The notes under the pieces were generated by a model, which was not told where the DNA came from, did not search any database, and was given only the letters and a program-made list of their open reading frames with translations. The position numbers and the translations under genes are program-made. DNA of 64,000 nucleotides from Liolophura sinensis. Lineage: Eukaryota > Mollusca > Polyplacophora > Chitonida > Chitonidae. The stretch spans positions 15,939,570 through 16,003,569 of the forward strand of contig NC_088300.1 in assembly GCF_032854445.1 (NCBI RefSeq), in the 5' to 3' direction. This document shows, piece by piece, positions 38,101 through 46,314 of this stretch. Each line of letters starts with the position of its first letter. The stretch's first letter is position 1.

Positions 38101-39979
38101 CAGGTAAAACAGTGTTATAATTTGACAAATGACTCCTTTGCAAACACCGCTTAGTCCGCTACATACTGGAGTCAAATAAACTCACCTTTTCTGAGAAGCT
38201 AAGGGGACGCACATCACAGCAGTTATCTGTTCCCTGCTTAAACGTAATCAACAGATCATTACACACATTCCATTTTTTGAGAGAAATTTACAGAATGACC
38301 AAGTGCTGTTTAACCGCATAACTTAATTCTTCAAGTTTTTTATTTATCAAAAGACATGTTTCAAGGTGACATATTCATCTCCAAGTTTGTAGATACCACT
38401 ACATTGCCTTTGTAGACAAACCTCTACCTTACATGTTAGACACATTTTTGTCAGTCCACATAAAGTAATGAGTTCATAGTATACCTTACTTAAAACCATG
38501 CAACAAGGATAAGACCTGTCATAGCACAATGCTATACACATGTCCAATAATTTTCCTTTGTGGCACATCACTCATGTCTGTTTCAAACCTCAGTTAACAT
38601 CATTTTCAAAACTTCAAATATTGCTGTACTACAGAAATGAAAAAAATATTTCTGCAAGGTAAGTATTATAATCTGACTCACACCAAAGTCACTGGCATAA
38701 AACTCACCTTTCTTCCTGTCGTAAACTTCCTTGCCAGACAGGACAATACTTTGTTTGAATTTCTCCCTTCTCCGTAGGATCCCACTTTTCTAAATCAGTC
38801 AAGACAGGCATGCACATCATTAATTACATGTATATGTACAAAATAGGTTTACAAAAAAAAACAATAAAAACGCTGAAATACAAGTGAACTATTCTTGAGT
38901 ATGGTGAAAAACACCGATCAAATAAATAAATAAATACAAAAAAAGCTGCTAGACTGAATATACATCTTTCAAAGCCTTGTCTGTTGGCTCAACAGTAGCA
39001 TTTGCAGGTACTATAAAATCACAATACCAATGGCACTAATCTTCTGGATTTCTTGAATTCAAATGAGTGTGGGTGTAAGTGTGAAGAAAAGCAGTTAAAG
39101 ATCTATCTACCATTTTACAAATAAGTAAGTAGCTTCACCATGCCACAAACCCCAGCATCTCTTCACAAGGTGATTCCATTCTGAAGCTGTTATATCTATA
39201 TTAAAGCTTAGGAAATGCATACTGCATAGTGTGGATTAGAGGGGTTTCATGTTGAGTATATTTATTATTTGACATGTGTTTAAAAAGTACAGCATCTCAC
39301 ATACGTGTTAGAAAGACAATACGATCCTGATTAGCAATGGCCACGAGGTCATTAGTAGGTGACAGGGAAATGATGGTTTCCTGAAACCAGGTTTGTCTGA
39401 GGTCTGCCATGACATCATTCTCAGTGGTTTCCTCATCCTCTACTTTCCAACCCCAGTCAGCCGTGCCCCAGTCATCTAAAACACAAACACAACTCAATTA
39501 ATCTGCCAGTGAAGACAACTATAGTTCTACCACGATCTCTTTCTTTTACTTCTGTCAAACGAATGGCACTTTAATTTGGCATCTCAAATTATTCTGACAC
39601 AACCTTAGGTGCCTATGTTCACAACACTGTAATCTGATTACCAGTATTAAAATAAACTGCAACTTGTCACAATACTAAACGGTAATTTGACATTTGCAAA
39701 TGTGTGTTTATATTAATTTTTATTCATTTCTTGACAATCTCAAATATCAGTAGGCTAACTCTGCCATCAAAAGGACATAATACTACCAAATATACACTTG
39801 CAGATTCGATAATAGGTGCAGATTTTTACACATATAAAACTGATCAGCACTGCGGATAAACACTGTACGTTACCGTCTGTAGTTGGTTCTGGGGTTGGAT
39901 CTTTCAGTTCGGGGAATAAAAACCGTTTTACTGCAACCAGATCGTGAAAATGGGACAGTGCAGTAAGTTGACACGACAT
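14136..39979 (-). CDS. RAB3GAP2: Rab3 GTPase-activating protein non-catalytic subunit, complete
   Basis: The partner of RAB3GAP1: the heterodimer inactivates Rab3 and acts as an exchange factor for Rab18 at the ER. I place 34 coding exons with GT-AG borders; phases join throughout and total 1378 residues (human about 1390). Exons 1-17: 39874-39979, 39305-39475, 38708-38789, 38186-38236, 37734-37809, 37298-37399, 35230-35329, 34398-34499, 33187-33335, 32531-32610, 32032-32121, 31595-31734, 30942-31063, 30107-30306, 29530-29612, 29182-29246, 28501-28591. Exons 18-34: 27971-28104, 27329-27578, 26837-26934, 26422-26518, 21962-22122, 21710-21766, 21341-21581, 20629-20891, 20042-20108, 19735-19805, 19449-19484, 18891-18965, 16765-16977, 16347-16436, 15666-15836, 14992-15150, 14136-14279. 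Family landmarks: [44 protein letters not shown]-like, [54 protein letters not shown]. It lacks a signal peptide and membrane segments. Confidence 0.96.
15375..15625 (-). mobile_element. SINE family B, inverted, almost full length
   Basis: Reading left to right on the plus strand are the tail-side signature TTTGACTGGTGCTTTACG, the body (GATGGCCAGTATTATGGTGG), GAAGTCAGCATGAGCTGGAC, the B-box complement CTTGAACTCATGG, and a decayed head ending CCCCCTCGGACACGGAG. It lies in RAB3GAP2 intron 32, so it is sense relative to that gene. Confidence 0.82.
16072..16239. mobile_element. 168-bp MITE-like element with about 30-bp terminal inverted repeats
   Basis: The left end starts AAAGGGATACAGAATCAATT and continues to GATTGGCTG. 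The right end is its imperfect inverse, CAGCCAATCAGTGTTGAATC then TGTATCCTTT. The centre has no coding capacity. It lies in RAB3GAP2 intron 31, about 100 bases from exon 31. The superfamily is not identifiable from the ends alone. Confidence 0.75.
17275..17495 (-). mobile_element. SINE family B fragment split by a MITE
   Basis: The left part (GTACTCAAGAATTTTTCACC, then TATAAGACAGCTGG) and the right part (GGGTTTATGGGCGGAGGGAA) are consecutive pieces of a family-B body, with about 142 bases of unrelated DNA between them. This shows that the MITE inserted after the SINE. Confidence 0.65.
17316..17457. mobile_element. Short MITE-like element nested in a SINE
   Basis: The ends GGGCCCTGAATCACAAAGC and TTTCTTTGTGAAACTGGGACC are imperfect inverted repeats (GGGYCC...TTTCACAAAG type). 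The interior is AT-rich and non-coding. The element interrupts a recognisable SINE body, so both edges are fairly well defined. Confidence 0.65.
17580..18372. repeat. 55-58-bp minisatellite in RAB3GAP2 intron 29
   Basis: About 13-14 units contain CCACCTCACTGGTCAATGGC, an AAATCAGGGCTGTATTT block and a variable ACAACAG or CAGTTACAG linker; starts at 17763 and 17818 give a 55-bp period. Unlike the arrays in introns 6 and 21, I find no match to the flanking exons. Each unit has an inverted CCAAT-type word (GTCAATGGC). Open frames across it are repeat artefacts. Confidence 0.92.
18430..18745. repeat. Two tandem copies of a dispersed repeat
   Basis: Two units of about 165 bp each hold TTTTTGTGAAGCCCTGA, a CCAACCAAT word and CTGCACTGRAAGT-like and TTCTTTCATA words. 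An inverted relative lies at 20930-21095 and fragments at 1436-1515 and 10080-10140. It is a non-coding dispersed family of unknown type. Confidence 0.65.
19158..19385 (-). mobile_element. SINE family B, inverted, diverged
   Basis: The tail TTTATTTATTTATTAAATTGG is followed by body words in the usual order (GAGCAGAGCCTGAGGGAAACC, GCAGGTTGCTGACAGACC, GAAGCCAGCATGAGCTGC). The tRNA head is decayed. It lies in RAB3GAP2 intron 28. Confidence 0.8.
20930..21095. repeat. Inverted copy of the dispersed repeat
   Basis: In inverted orientation relative to the pair at 18430-18745 it carries CATATGAAAGAACAACTTTT, GTGCAGTTTATGCACATTTT and GTCAGGGCTTCACAAAAAGT. It lies in RAB3GAP2 intron 24. Confidence 0.65.
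22250..22721 (-). repeat. Decayed distal edge of the 88-bp array
   Basis: Between exon 22 and the clean array, fragments of the same unit can be followed with increasing divergence and indels: GTCACCTGTGCAACG, GACCAGGTAACACAATGGCTC, CCACTGACTGAGAACTACAG, and TAACTCACCTGTCACAGGTAA. This is the end farthest from the true exon. The DNA at 22500-22700 is only faintly similar or unrelated. Confidence 0.65.
22722..26503 (-). repeat. 88-bp tandem array, about 43 copies of exon 21 3' end plus its splice donor
   Basis: The unit is 88 bp; for example, unit starts at 23421 and 23509 differ by exactly 88. In the RAB3GAP2 sense direction it reads from TACTGGCTGTCAGAAGACG to ATGACAG and then GTGAGT: 82 nt of coding exon followed by the first six intron bases. 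From the donor at 26421 to the one near 22811 there are 41 intervals, giving about 43 copies with the flanking one. Most copies keep CAG|GTGAGT; at least three (near 22900, 23690 and 25625) carry GT to AT. Copies are mostly a few substitutions apart. The array fills most of intron 21. Confidence 0.95.
26422..26518 (-). CDS. RAB3GAP2: RAB3GAP2 exon 21, seed of the 88-bp array
   Basis: This 97-nt exon (residues 765-797) has the acceptor GTCTTTAATAG and the donor ACAG|GTGAGT. It encodes [20 protein letters not shown] and then 12 more residues. This aligns with vertebrate [20 protein letters not shown] and splices in phase to the next exon (M-T-E-T-S-D-V). Its 3'-most 82 nt plus GTGAGT are the unit of the array that fills 22.7-26.5 kb. 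Only this copy has an acceptor upstream of it, so it is the real exon. All others are acceptor-less half exons. Confidence 0.93.
27500..27681 (-). repeat. 93-bp tandem duplication across the exon 19 acceptor
   Basis: The word CACAGCTGTGAAACTGTTCCA begins at 27500 and again at 27593. The repeated unit contains the TTTTCAG acceptor and the first part of RAB3GAP2 exon 19. In the sense direction the inner copy reads CACCTCACATCGCTGCTG TTA, in frame. The outer copy has TGA at the TTA position, so splicing to the outer acceptor (TTTTTAG) would give a stop within seven codons. Confidence 0.88.
28345..28462 (-). mobile_element. SINE family B fragment next to RAB3GAP2 exon 17
   Basis: The fragment has the tail-side word TTATTTATCTGATTGGTGTT, ACTCAAGAGTATTTCACTTA and AGTATTATGGTGGGAGGA, ending near CAGACCCACAGCC. 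It lies about 40 bases past the exon 17 donor in intron 17. Confidence 0.75.
29681..29727. repeat. Short tandem duplication of about 33 bp
   Basis: The segment containing ACACCACATGTCACGCCTTC occurs twice in direct succession, with CTGGTTCATAC and CTGGTTCGTAC ahead of each copy. It is intronic and has no exon similarity. Confidence 0.75.
30493..30750 (-). mobile_element. SINE family B, full length with target-site duplication
   Basis: This is the best copy in the window. On the minus strand it opens with a tRNA-like head (GGGGCCTCCGTGGCTCAGTC, A box; GTGAGTTCAAGTCCAGC, B box), then the conserved body, the GATGGCGAAAAACACCAATC end and an AAATAAAT-type tail. A 12-bp duplication, ATACATCTTAGA, lies at 30481-30492 and 30751-30762. 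The clean duplication and intact head suggest a young insertion in RAB3GAP2 intron 13. Confidence 0.93.
35387..35919. mobile_element. 533-bp non-autonomous DNA transposon with 20-bp terminal inverted repeats
   Basis: AAAGGAGAAGAAAACTTAAA at 35387-35406 is repeated exactly, inverted, at 35900-35919. The interior is more GC-rich than the surrounding intron and has no long ORF, so it needs a transposase in trans. I cannot define a clear target-site duplication. It sits in RAB3GAP2 intron 6, between exon 7 and the exon-derived array. Confidence 0.85.
36000..36340 (-). repeat. Decayed distal copies of the intron-6 array
   Basis: At least three diverged units are visible (near 36140, 36210 and 36325), marked by CTTACCTGTTCAGCC-like words, TTCATGAACA and CCAGGTAA-like words with indels between them. 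They lie on the side away from exon 6, as in the intron-21 array. Confidence 0.65.
36347..36380 (-). mobile_element. 34-bp tail-only SINE insertion inside the intron-6 array
   Basis: A run of TTTATTTATT followed by GATTGGTGTTTTACG is the inverted family-B SINE tail. It is bracketed by CCAGGTA at 36340-36346 and 36381-36387, which is also the local repeat sequence, so it behaves as a target-site duplication. It appears to be an extreme 5'-truncated retroposition into one array unit. Confidence 0.72.
36385..37297 (-). repeat. 64/69-bp tandem array of exon 6 3' end plus donor
   Basis: Nearest the exon (about 36862-37297) the period is 64 bp: 23 nt of exon 6 (GTTACCTGGGTATGGCTGAA plus CAG) and 41 nt of intron starting GTAAGATCTG. 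Farther away (36385-36861) the period is 69 bp, and donors vary among GTAAGA, GTGAGA and disabled ATGTAAGA forms. I count about seven units of each kind including the true exon. Each 64-bp unit also has TTCATGTAG or TTCTTGTAG just before the exon piece, so it resembles a 25-nt mini-exon with both splice sites. Confidence 0.93.
37298..37399 (-). CDS. RAB3GAP2: RAB3GAP2 exon 6, seed of the intron-6 array
   Basis: This in-phase 102-nt exon (34 codons, residues 163-196) encodes a segment with [17 protein letters not shown], equivalent to the vertebrate LKCRTYEIPRHPGVTEQ. Its acceptor is CAAATTACAG and its donor is CAG|GTAAGA. The last 23 nt and the donor are repeated about 17 times downstream in intron 6. 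The next exon joins in phase 0 (Q then HEEL), so the exon is intact and usable. Confidence 0.93.
38890..38938 (+). mobile_element. SINE family B tail fragment
   Basis: CTTGAGTATGGTGAAAAACACC followed by AATAAATAAATAAATAC is the 3' end of family B with an expanded tail. It lies in RAB3GAP2 intron 2. Confidence 0.6.
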
Positions 39980-40610
39980 CTCAGCGACTCAAAGAATGCC
40001 TTGGCACTTAAGGTTTCTGTGTAATGAAGCGCCTTGTACCGCTATTAACCAATATTTTCATAAACGTCCCAAACGAAACAGATACATATGTCCATCATTT
40101 GTCACACGTAGACTGACGGCCGACAGGTGGCGCTTTACTGTGTTGATAGGCGCGAGTTTCGACTTCTACATGTTGGGAAAGCGTGGATTCAGCAAAAATT
40201 ATGAAAAAATAGGGGTATTGCACCCTTAGGGGTATTTACGTGTACGTGTCTTATAGCTGTTGATTTGTAACTTCGGTTTTTGTCTGGAAGGTTTTCTCTA
40301 TTACAGAAATAAAGCTGCTTTCTGAAGAAGGAGTGTGTTCTACATCGGCCGCGCGTCAACAGCACATGTCATGGAGGGCCAAGTCATTTACGAAAACGGA
40401 TTTGAGACAGGAATCTGGCTTAACTAGTCGAAATTAATCGCAGTGTTGAAAAGTTGCTCAATCGATAACAATTTATGGCAATATATGACAGTTGTGCCAT
40501 TCTATCTTGATACTTACAGTTTATTTTGAATAAACAGGTTGGGAGGACGGAAATGTGCAATGGGTGCTCCCAAGAGTTGGCAGAAGAGCGGGAAAATATG
40601 CTGACATGAG
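39980..40610. promoter_or_regulatory. Putative divergent promoter of RAB3GAP2 and XRCC3
   Basis: The two start codons point away from each other across 631 bases. The interval is locally richer in CpG than the flanking introns (for example GACGGCCGACAGGTGGCGC near 40115 and CGGCCGCGCG near 40350). No TATA box is evident at a sensible distance from either ATG. A shared bidirectional promoter is the simplest reading; the transcription start sites cannot be set from sequence. Confidence 0.6.
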
Positions 40611-43600
40611 ATGGACGAGTTGGATATTCATCCTAGAATTTTAACAGCTGTGAAAAGAGGTTACATTTTAATTGCCGGATGAGCCCATATGTACTTTTTT
40701 TGGGTGTCATTTTATTCTTATTTTAGTCTATGAAAGTATATTCATGTAGTGACAAATGTTTTATTGTATATCAAGAAAGCTTTTGGAGCATAAATTAAGT
40801 TGCTGGTAAAAATGCGCCTGCCTAGATAGGCACGGTGTCAGTAAGACTGCTTGCAGACTGTATAGGCTTGATGCAGATGCCGTTACACTTTGCCACAGTG
40901 TATGAAACAAAATATTTCCTGTCAAACACCTCTCTACGACCTTCAGTTTACAGAAATTTTTACTCCTTATCTTTTCATCAGTCAGTTTATTGTAAGCACA
41001 ATCTTGATTGCTTATTTGATGCCTTGGTGATGCACAAAGTGGTATTGACAGTCTCCACATATTTGACAAGGGCAGATAACTGCATCAGGTTTTTAAACGG
41101 AGAGCCCTTTGACATTGGTTTGGGGTCAGTCATCTTTGGTCGAAAAAAATTTTTGCAAACCTACTGTCACAGCAATGAACTGATTCAATATCCCACAATG
41201 AGAGTGAGCATAACAAGGGAAAAATGAAAATATGTGGTAAACTATTTATTATATTTTTGGAAACTATGGGTTGTGGAAATTATACAGAGCAGTTAAAAAA
41301 ACATGTAAACTAAAACGTTTATAAGATAACAATGTTCCTGGACCTCAGTGTCTGTACAAAGTTGTAAGAACTGACTCGTGGTTCTTCTTAATACTGTTTC
41401 AGCCCACTTAAATAAGCTGGAGGATATTTTAATTTTCTCTGCGCTTGAACTGGAAAGACGTACCAAGCTGAGCTCTAGTGATGTGTCAGTTTTAAAGAGA
41501 GCTGTGGCTGAACTGATCCCAAAGCCAGTCCGAGTGACAGGTTAGTGTCCTGTTCTTAAGAGCCCCCAGTAAACATTCCACCCCCAACTCGAACGCCTTC
41601 CACTGAGGGATGCTACTCATATATTTCTATATTTGTAGGTCATTTGATTGTTCCTCATACATGTGTTTTGTAAAAACTTTGTAAACTATGCCTTTAGCAA
41701 TACTAGGTTGCCAAATTCAGCATTTCCTTTTTAGTCATATAATATATTAAAATACTCTTATATATATTTTTCTTATATGTTTCTGTTTTTTTTATTGGCA
41801 GCATTGGCTCTTCATTCACATTCGGTTCCAGACGATCTTAAAATACGAAAGCTTACAACAGGATGTCCAGTTTTGGACAAATTTCTGTCAGGTCAGTTGG
41901 TCATTTTATTCCTATCTCCTGTACTTCAGCTGGTAGGTAGAATAGATACCACTTAACACTGCAAACCATATGTAGTTTGTTCATGGCTATGTTAGTAATA
42001 CATGATGTAGCAGTTTAAAATGAAATAGATGGTTGGACATGTACGTTTGTTCCAGGCGGGATAATGAATCATGGTATCACAGAGACTACTGGCAGTACTT
42101 CCAGTGGTAAAACACAGCTCTGCCTCAGGCTGGGTTAAAGAGTATAGCTTCCTTCTGACCAACTGGCTCGGATAGCACAGTTTGTAGAGCGTCCCCTTCA
42201 GGAGCGGTAGATCCAGGATCAATCCTGGGTCGAGTCATACCCAAGACTTCAAAAGAGGAAGTTACAACTTCCTCACTTGGCATTCAGCATGAAGGGGATA
42301 GTGCAACGACTGGTTGACCCGCATCAGTATAATGGCTTGGGCGGGACGGCTTACTTACCCTTGGTAAGTCGTCTCAGTGAAGCAGCACTAGATTAGAGAG
42401 TGGTGAAAATCCGTCCTGCAACAAGGATGTACATTACACACACCCTAAGGATTCCTTCGTGGTCATATGACTGAAAAATTGTTGAGCACGATGTTAAACC
42501 CCAAGCACTCACTCACTCACTCACTCACTCCTTCTGACCAAAGTGGACTCTAGGGAAGTAATCCATGGTCTTGGAACCATTCAGCTAAGATCAAGATATT
42601 TTTATGTTCCAGGTGGGATTATGAGTCGTGGTATCACAGAGATTACTGGCATTAGTGCCAGTGGTAAAACACAGCTCTGCCTTCAGCTGGGGCTAACTGC
42701 ACAGCTTCCTTGTAGCCAAGGTGGACTCAAGGGAGGTAATCCATGGTCCTCATTCATTCATTTATCTGTTGCATAATTGTTTACATAATTGAAGGATGCC
42801 CAGGCAAAAACATGAGTTGAAGCAAATTATTAATAGAAAGGGTAACTTTTTATGTTAAAAGCCATATGTGTTGTGTTTGGGTTATTGTCATATTTTCTAT
42901 GACTTTGTTTTACAAGGCGAAGATGTTAATGGTAATTTTTGTTGCATTCCATGTGCATTGTGCAGCATGTTTGGTGTTTTTTAGTGTTAAGAAATATGAA
43001 TTTTTCCATATTTCAATTTAACCAGAGTGTAATTCAGGGCAGTAAATTACCATATTTACTGCTATATAATATGTGTAATTCTTCAAAGTTTTCGTACTGT
43101 CATCATACAAGTGAAATACCTTTGAGTATGGCATAGAACACTAATCAACTAAATCAAAGTTTTTCATGCAAAGCACTCTTTGTGCCCTAATTATCTTACT
43201 CATACCCATAGGAGCTGTGTATATTTGCACAGAAGATGCTTTCCCAAACAAGCGACTCTATCAGATGATGCAGCATTTTAGGAAAAATACATCTGCCTCT
43301 ATGGGCAACACAGCACAACTGAGCGATTCCATTTTTGTAGAGCATGTGGCAGATGTGGTATGTGAAAATCTGTTTGATGAGAAGGCTTCAAATTACTCAT
43401 TCCAATGCCATTATTAGTTGTTGTTTTTTTTTAAAGCAGAGCACTTTATTTTTCTGATATGGTTAATGAAAACTTAATATGAAATTATTTAAGAATGTTC
43501 AGAGGAGTCCAATTTGCAGAATATGGGGGGGGGGGATCAGGGTGAATGAACAGAGCCATCTAGCTTCCATGTTTTCATTTTTGTGAAAAGGTTGATGGGA

Positions 43601-45710
43601 CACTGGCAGGGCGCTTATTCAGAGTAGTGTATGGAGTTGTAAACTGTTTGAATAATAGAAAGTCTTTGACCAACTGATTGTCATTTACTGCTCTGAGAAC
43701 CCACCAACAGCAAATTACAATGGAAAGCAGTTTCTTGTATGCCGGCAAAACAAGAATTGTTTCAACCTAGGGAAACATTTTCATTGTTTTTGCACCTAGA
43801 AATGTAGCACTGAAAAGTTGATTTTCTCCTTCAGGATGGTCTTCATCATTGTATCAGTAGAAAGCTGCCTGTCCTCCTGTCCAGGGGTGCTGTCAAGCTT
43901 GTTATCATTGACTCTGTAGCAGCCCTCTTCAGGTGTGAATTTGAGGCAGGTCAGATGGTCCATCGAGCCAAGTCTATAGGAACACTGGGTTCCTGTCTCC
44001 ATAAACTCAGTGCTAAGTTTAACATACCTGTGGTTTGTGTAAATCAGGTGAGAAAAAGATAGAAATAGTTCTTGCATTCTGTTAGACATTAACATTCATT
44101 GATGAAAGTTTGACAGGGTGAGAACCCATAATTCTTTTATCAGATTCATAGAGTGTTTGTACAAAAGGGGATATCAGTGGCTGAGTGATTAGAATGCTAA
44201 TTCGGCACAGGGACTCATAAGCCTCTCACCAACATGAATGCTGTGAGTTTATCCAGCTCATGCTTGCTTCATCTCCAGTGAATGCAGGACAAAAGCTCCG
44301 CGGACAAAAAACACAGGGTGGGCAAAGCCCCATCGTCTTAATTATCGTACAAAAAATATCTGACAGTCTTGCAAATATGATGTTAAATATGTTGAATGTT
44401 TTTTTATGGGAATTCATACAGTGGGACTTTATTTTCCATCTGGAAAGGACCTGGGATGGTATCCTCTCTGTGCCTCATAGAGGTACGATAAGAAAGTGCA
44501 AAGTTCAAAATCCCAGAACAATGCTGTAAATTTCGGAATCAGAAGTAGAAAACTTTTTTGAAGCACTGATGAAAGTTATAATGCCATGAAAGAGATAGTT
44601 GTTTAGTAATAACCCTCCAAAAATACACTCAAGATTAAAAATACTTTTTTTCATTTTTCATTCAAACGAGGCACTGTGTGTTTTAATTTACAGTATGAAG
44701 ATCAACGTTAACCAGAAAAATATCTTTACTGAAACCTTCATGTGTGTATTTCTACGTGCTGTGAAAGTTTCATTTTGGTTCACATTTGTCTTCATATGTA
44801 AAACATAAACTTTATAATGTGATGAGTTTTGTCATATTTTGGCAAGTTTAAAATCTGTATCTTTGCCATGGTCTATCAGGCATCCTTCGCAGTTGATTGG
44901 ACTAACGAAGTCATTGCGGAGAGTTCGAATCATTTTGGCTTTTTTATGGAAACATTCTTTTGTCTGAGTGAAGATAAAGGCTGTCTTGCAGTAAATAAAT
45001 GTAATCCTGAATTAGAATGGATAAGCTATGGTATTATGTAACATTTGGCAACTATAGCAACATCATACATGACTCCTGGTTGAGAGTGCATGTGATCCAC
45101 TAGCTATCATTAACATGTTATGCGTACAGGTAGTATAAGGTTGAAAGTTACATTTGTTATACCCCTGCCGGGGGTTTTGTCCGCCGGTAAGGTCTGCAGC
45201 AACCTGCGTAGGATTGGGGGTTTATTGCACACTCTGCTGGCATCCTCCCACAAAGTAAAGAGAAAAAATAAAGGTTAAAAATTTCAAATACAGTTTTGAG
45301 AAAGTAGAGAGCGATAAGACAACAGCAAATTAATTGTATTAATAACATATTTTAATATGAACTGTTATGGCATTTTAGTGATAGTAACACTTCAGAAAGC
45401 AGTTGGGTTAACTGCACAGATAATTTCTATCTTGGTTTCTATCTTGGCTTTTCCCTTACAGGTGTCGGACTCGTTCAGTGAGGGTGCCTCGGGTAAGGTG
45501 GTGCCAGCCTTAGGCCTTACTTGGTCTAACTATGTGACAACCAGGCTGATGTTGTCCAGACTGACAGGTATTCTCAGTGTGAGTGGTCAGAATACAGGGA
45601 AGCCAACTCCAAATGTCCTGAGGAACATCGAGATTCTCTTCTCCCCTCACCTGCCCAACATGTCATGTGACTTCATTATCGACCAGGAAGGAGTAAAAGG
45701 AATAGGGTAG
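40611..45710 (+). CDS. XRCC3: RAD51 paralog XRCC3, complete
   Basis: XRCC3 pairs with RAD51C (CX3 complex) in homologous recombination and Holliday-junction handling in the nucleus. Seven exons join in phase: 40611-40659, 41403-41540, 41802-41891, 42613-42735, 43212-43357, 43835-44047 and 45462-45710 (TAG). They encode 335 residues; human XRCC3 has 346. Family marks include the start MDELDIHPRILTAVKRA, TTGCPVLDKFLSGG, the Walker A GISASGKT at about residues 105-112, GAVYICTEDAFPNKRL, IFVEHVADVD, the Walker B LVIID at about 204-208 followed by SVAALFRCEF, and the ALGLTWSN segment. The start was chosen because it matches the vertebrate N terminus. A dead duplicate of exon 4 lies upstream in intron 3. 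AATAAA at 46309-46314 is a plausible polyadenylation signal. Confidence 0.96.
42056..42558 (+). pseudogene. Dead duplicate of the XRCC3 Walker-A exon, split by a SINE
   Basis: A TTGTTCCAG acceptor-like word is followed by a copy of exon 4 that aligns base for base with 42613-42735 and would read GIMNHGITETTGSTSSGKTQ. Two in-frame stops follow (TAA and TAG within CTGGGTTAAAGAGTATAGC). A family-A SINE splits the copy after 42162, and the remaining 3' part resumes at 42542 and ends AA|GTAATCC. Inclusion would truncate XRCC3 just after its P-loop. Confidence 0.9.
42163..42529 (+). mobile_element. SINE family A, full length with 12-bp target-site duplication
   Basis: The element runs from CTGGCTCGGATAGCACAGTT (tRNA-like A box) through GGATCAATCCTGGGTCGAG (B box) and a conserved body to GAGCACGATGTTAAACCCC and a (CACT)n tail. 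CCTTCTGACCAA occurs at 42151-42162 and again at 42530-42541. It interrupts the duplicated XRCC3 exon, so the insertion followed the exon duplication. Confidence 0.93.
43118..43158 (+). mobile_element. SINE family B tail fragment in an XRCC3 intron
   Basis: TTTGAGTATGGCATAGAACAC and AATCAACTAAATCAAAG form a diverged 3' end of family B. No body is recognisable upstream. Confidence 0.5.
44170..44290 (+). mobile_element. SINE family B tRNA-head fragment
   Basis: The head words TCAGTGGCTGAGTGATTAG, GACTCATAAGCCTCTCACC, GTGAGTTTATCCAGCTCATG and CTTGCTTCATCTCC match the first half of family B. The 3' half is absent. A tRNA gene is unlikely because the acceptor stem cannot be formed. Confidence 0.6.
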
Positions 45711-46308
45711 AAAAGAAAAAAAGCCTCTGTACATTGTTTCATTGTCATGTGTACATAGAGGCATACACCTGTTTTAAGTGAATGCCGAAAGATGTTATTA
45801 GTAAAATTCTCCTCTGAAAAATGAAGCTTACCCATTATGATATCATGAATGAAATGCAAGGAGTTAAAGGATTCAGACACCAAGAAGAGCAGGCTGATGT
45901 ATGTCTATGCCCTTTGTCATTTGTTTGTCATGACACGCCAACGTCTATTTAAAATTTATTTTAAAATTGTCATACCTAAATGTCATTTTAAAGATATTTT
46001 TGGACAGAAGTTGATGAAAAGTTTTGAATTGATTTTACAGGACATCTTCAGACTAACTTGAGCCAGAAGACAGGTGTAGGTGTAATATCAAATCTTAGAT
46101 ATGCACTTTGTAAGCAAGTCCTGCCTTATCATTGTTCGAATTCTGAATGACTGTAGAATTTTAAAACCATAAAATTATACATAAAAATATAGTAATGAAA
46201 ACTTCGTAATAACCAGTAAATAAATGAAGTAAAACAAACTTCTTTGTGGAGTGTTTCATGACTGTCGGCTATCATCCATGTATTTTATGTATATTGTATG
46301 GAACGTCC

Positions 46309-46314
46309 AATAAA
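46309..46314 (+). terminator. Likely XRCC3 polyadenylation signal
   Basis: The canonical AATAAA lies about 600 bases after the XRCC3 stop, in the context GTCCAATAAAGG. A second candidate lies near 46219. No experimental 3' end is available. Confidence 0.5.

Noticed and set aside
45155-45270. Possible degenerate SINE family B segment (GGTCTGCAGCAACCTGCG, GGCATCCTCCCAC)
   Set aside because: Only two short words match; too weak to list as an element.
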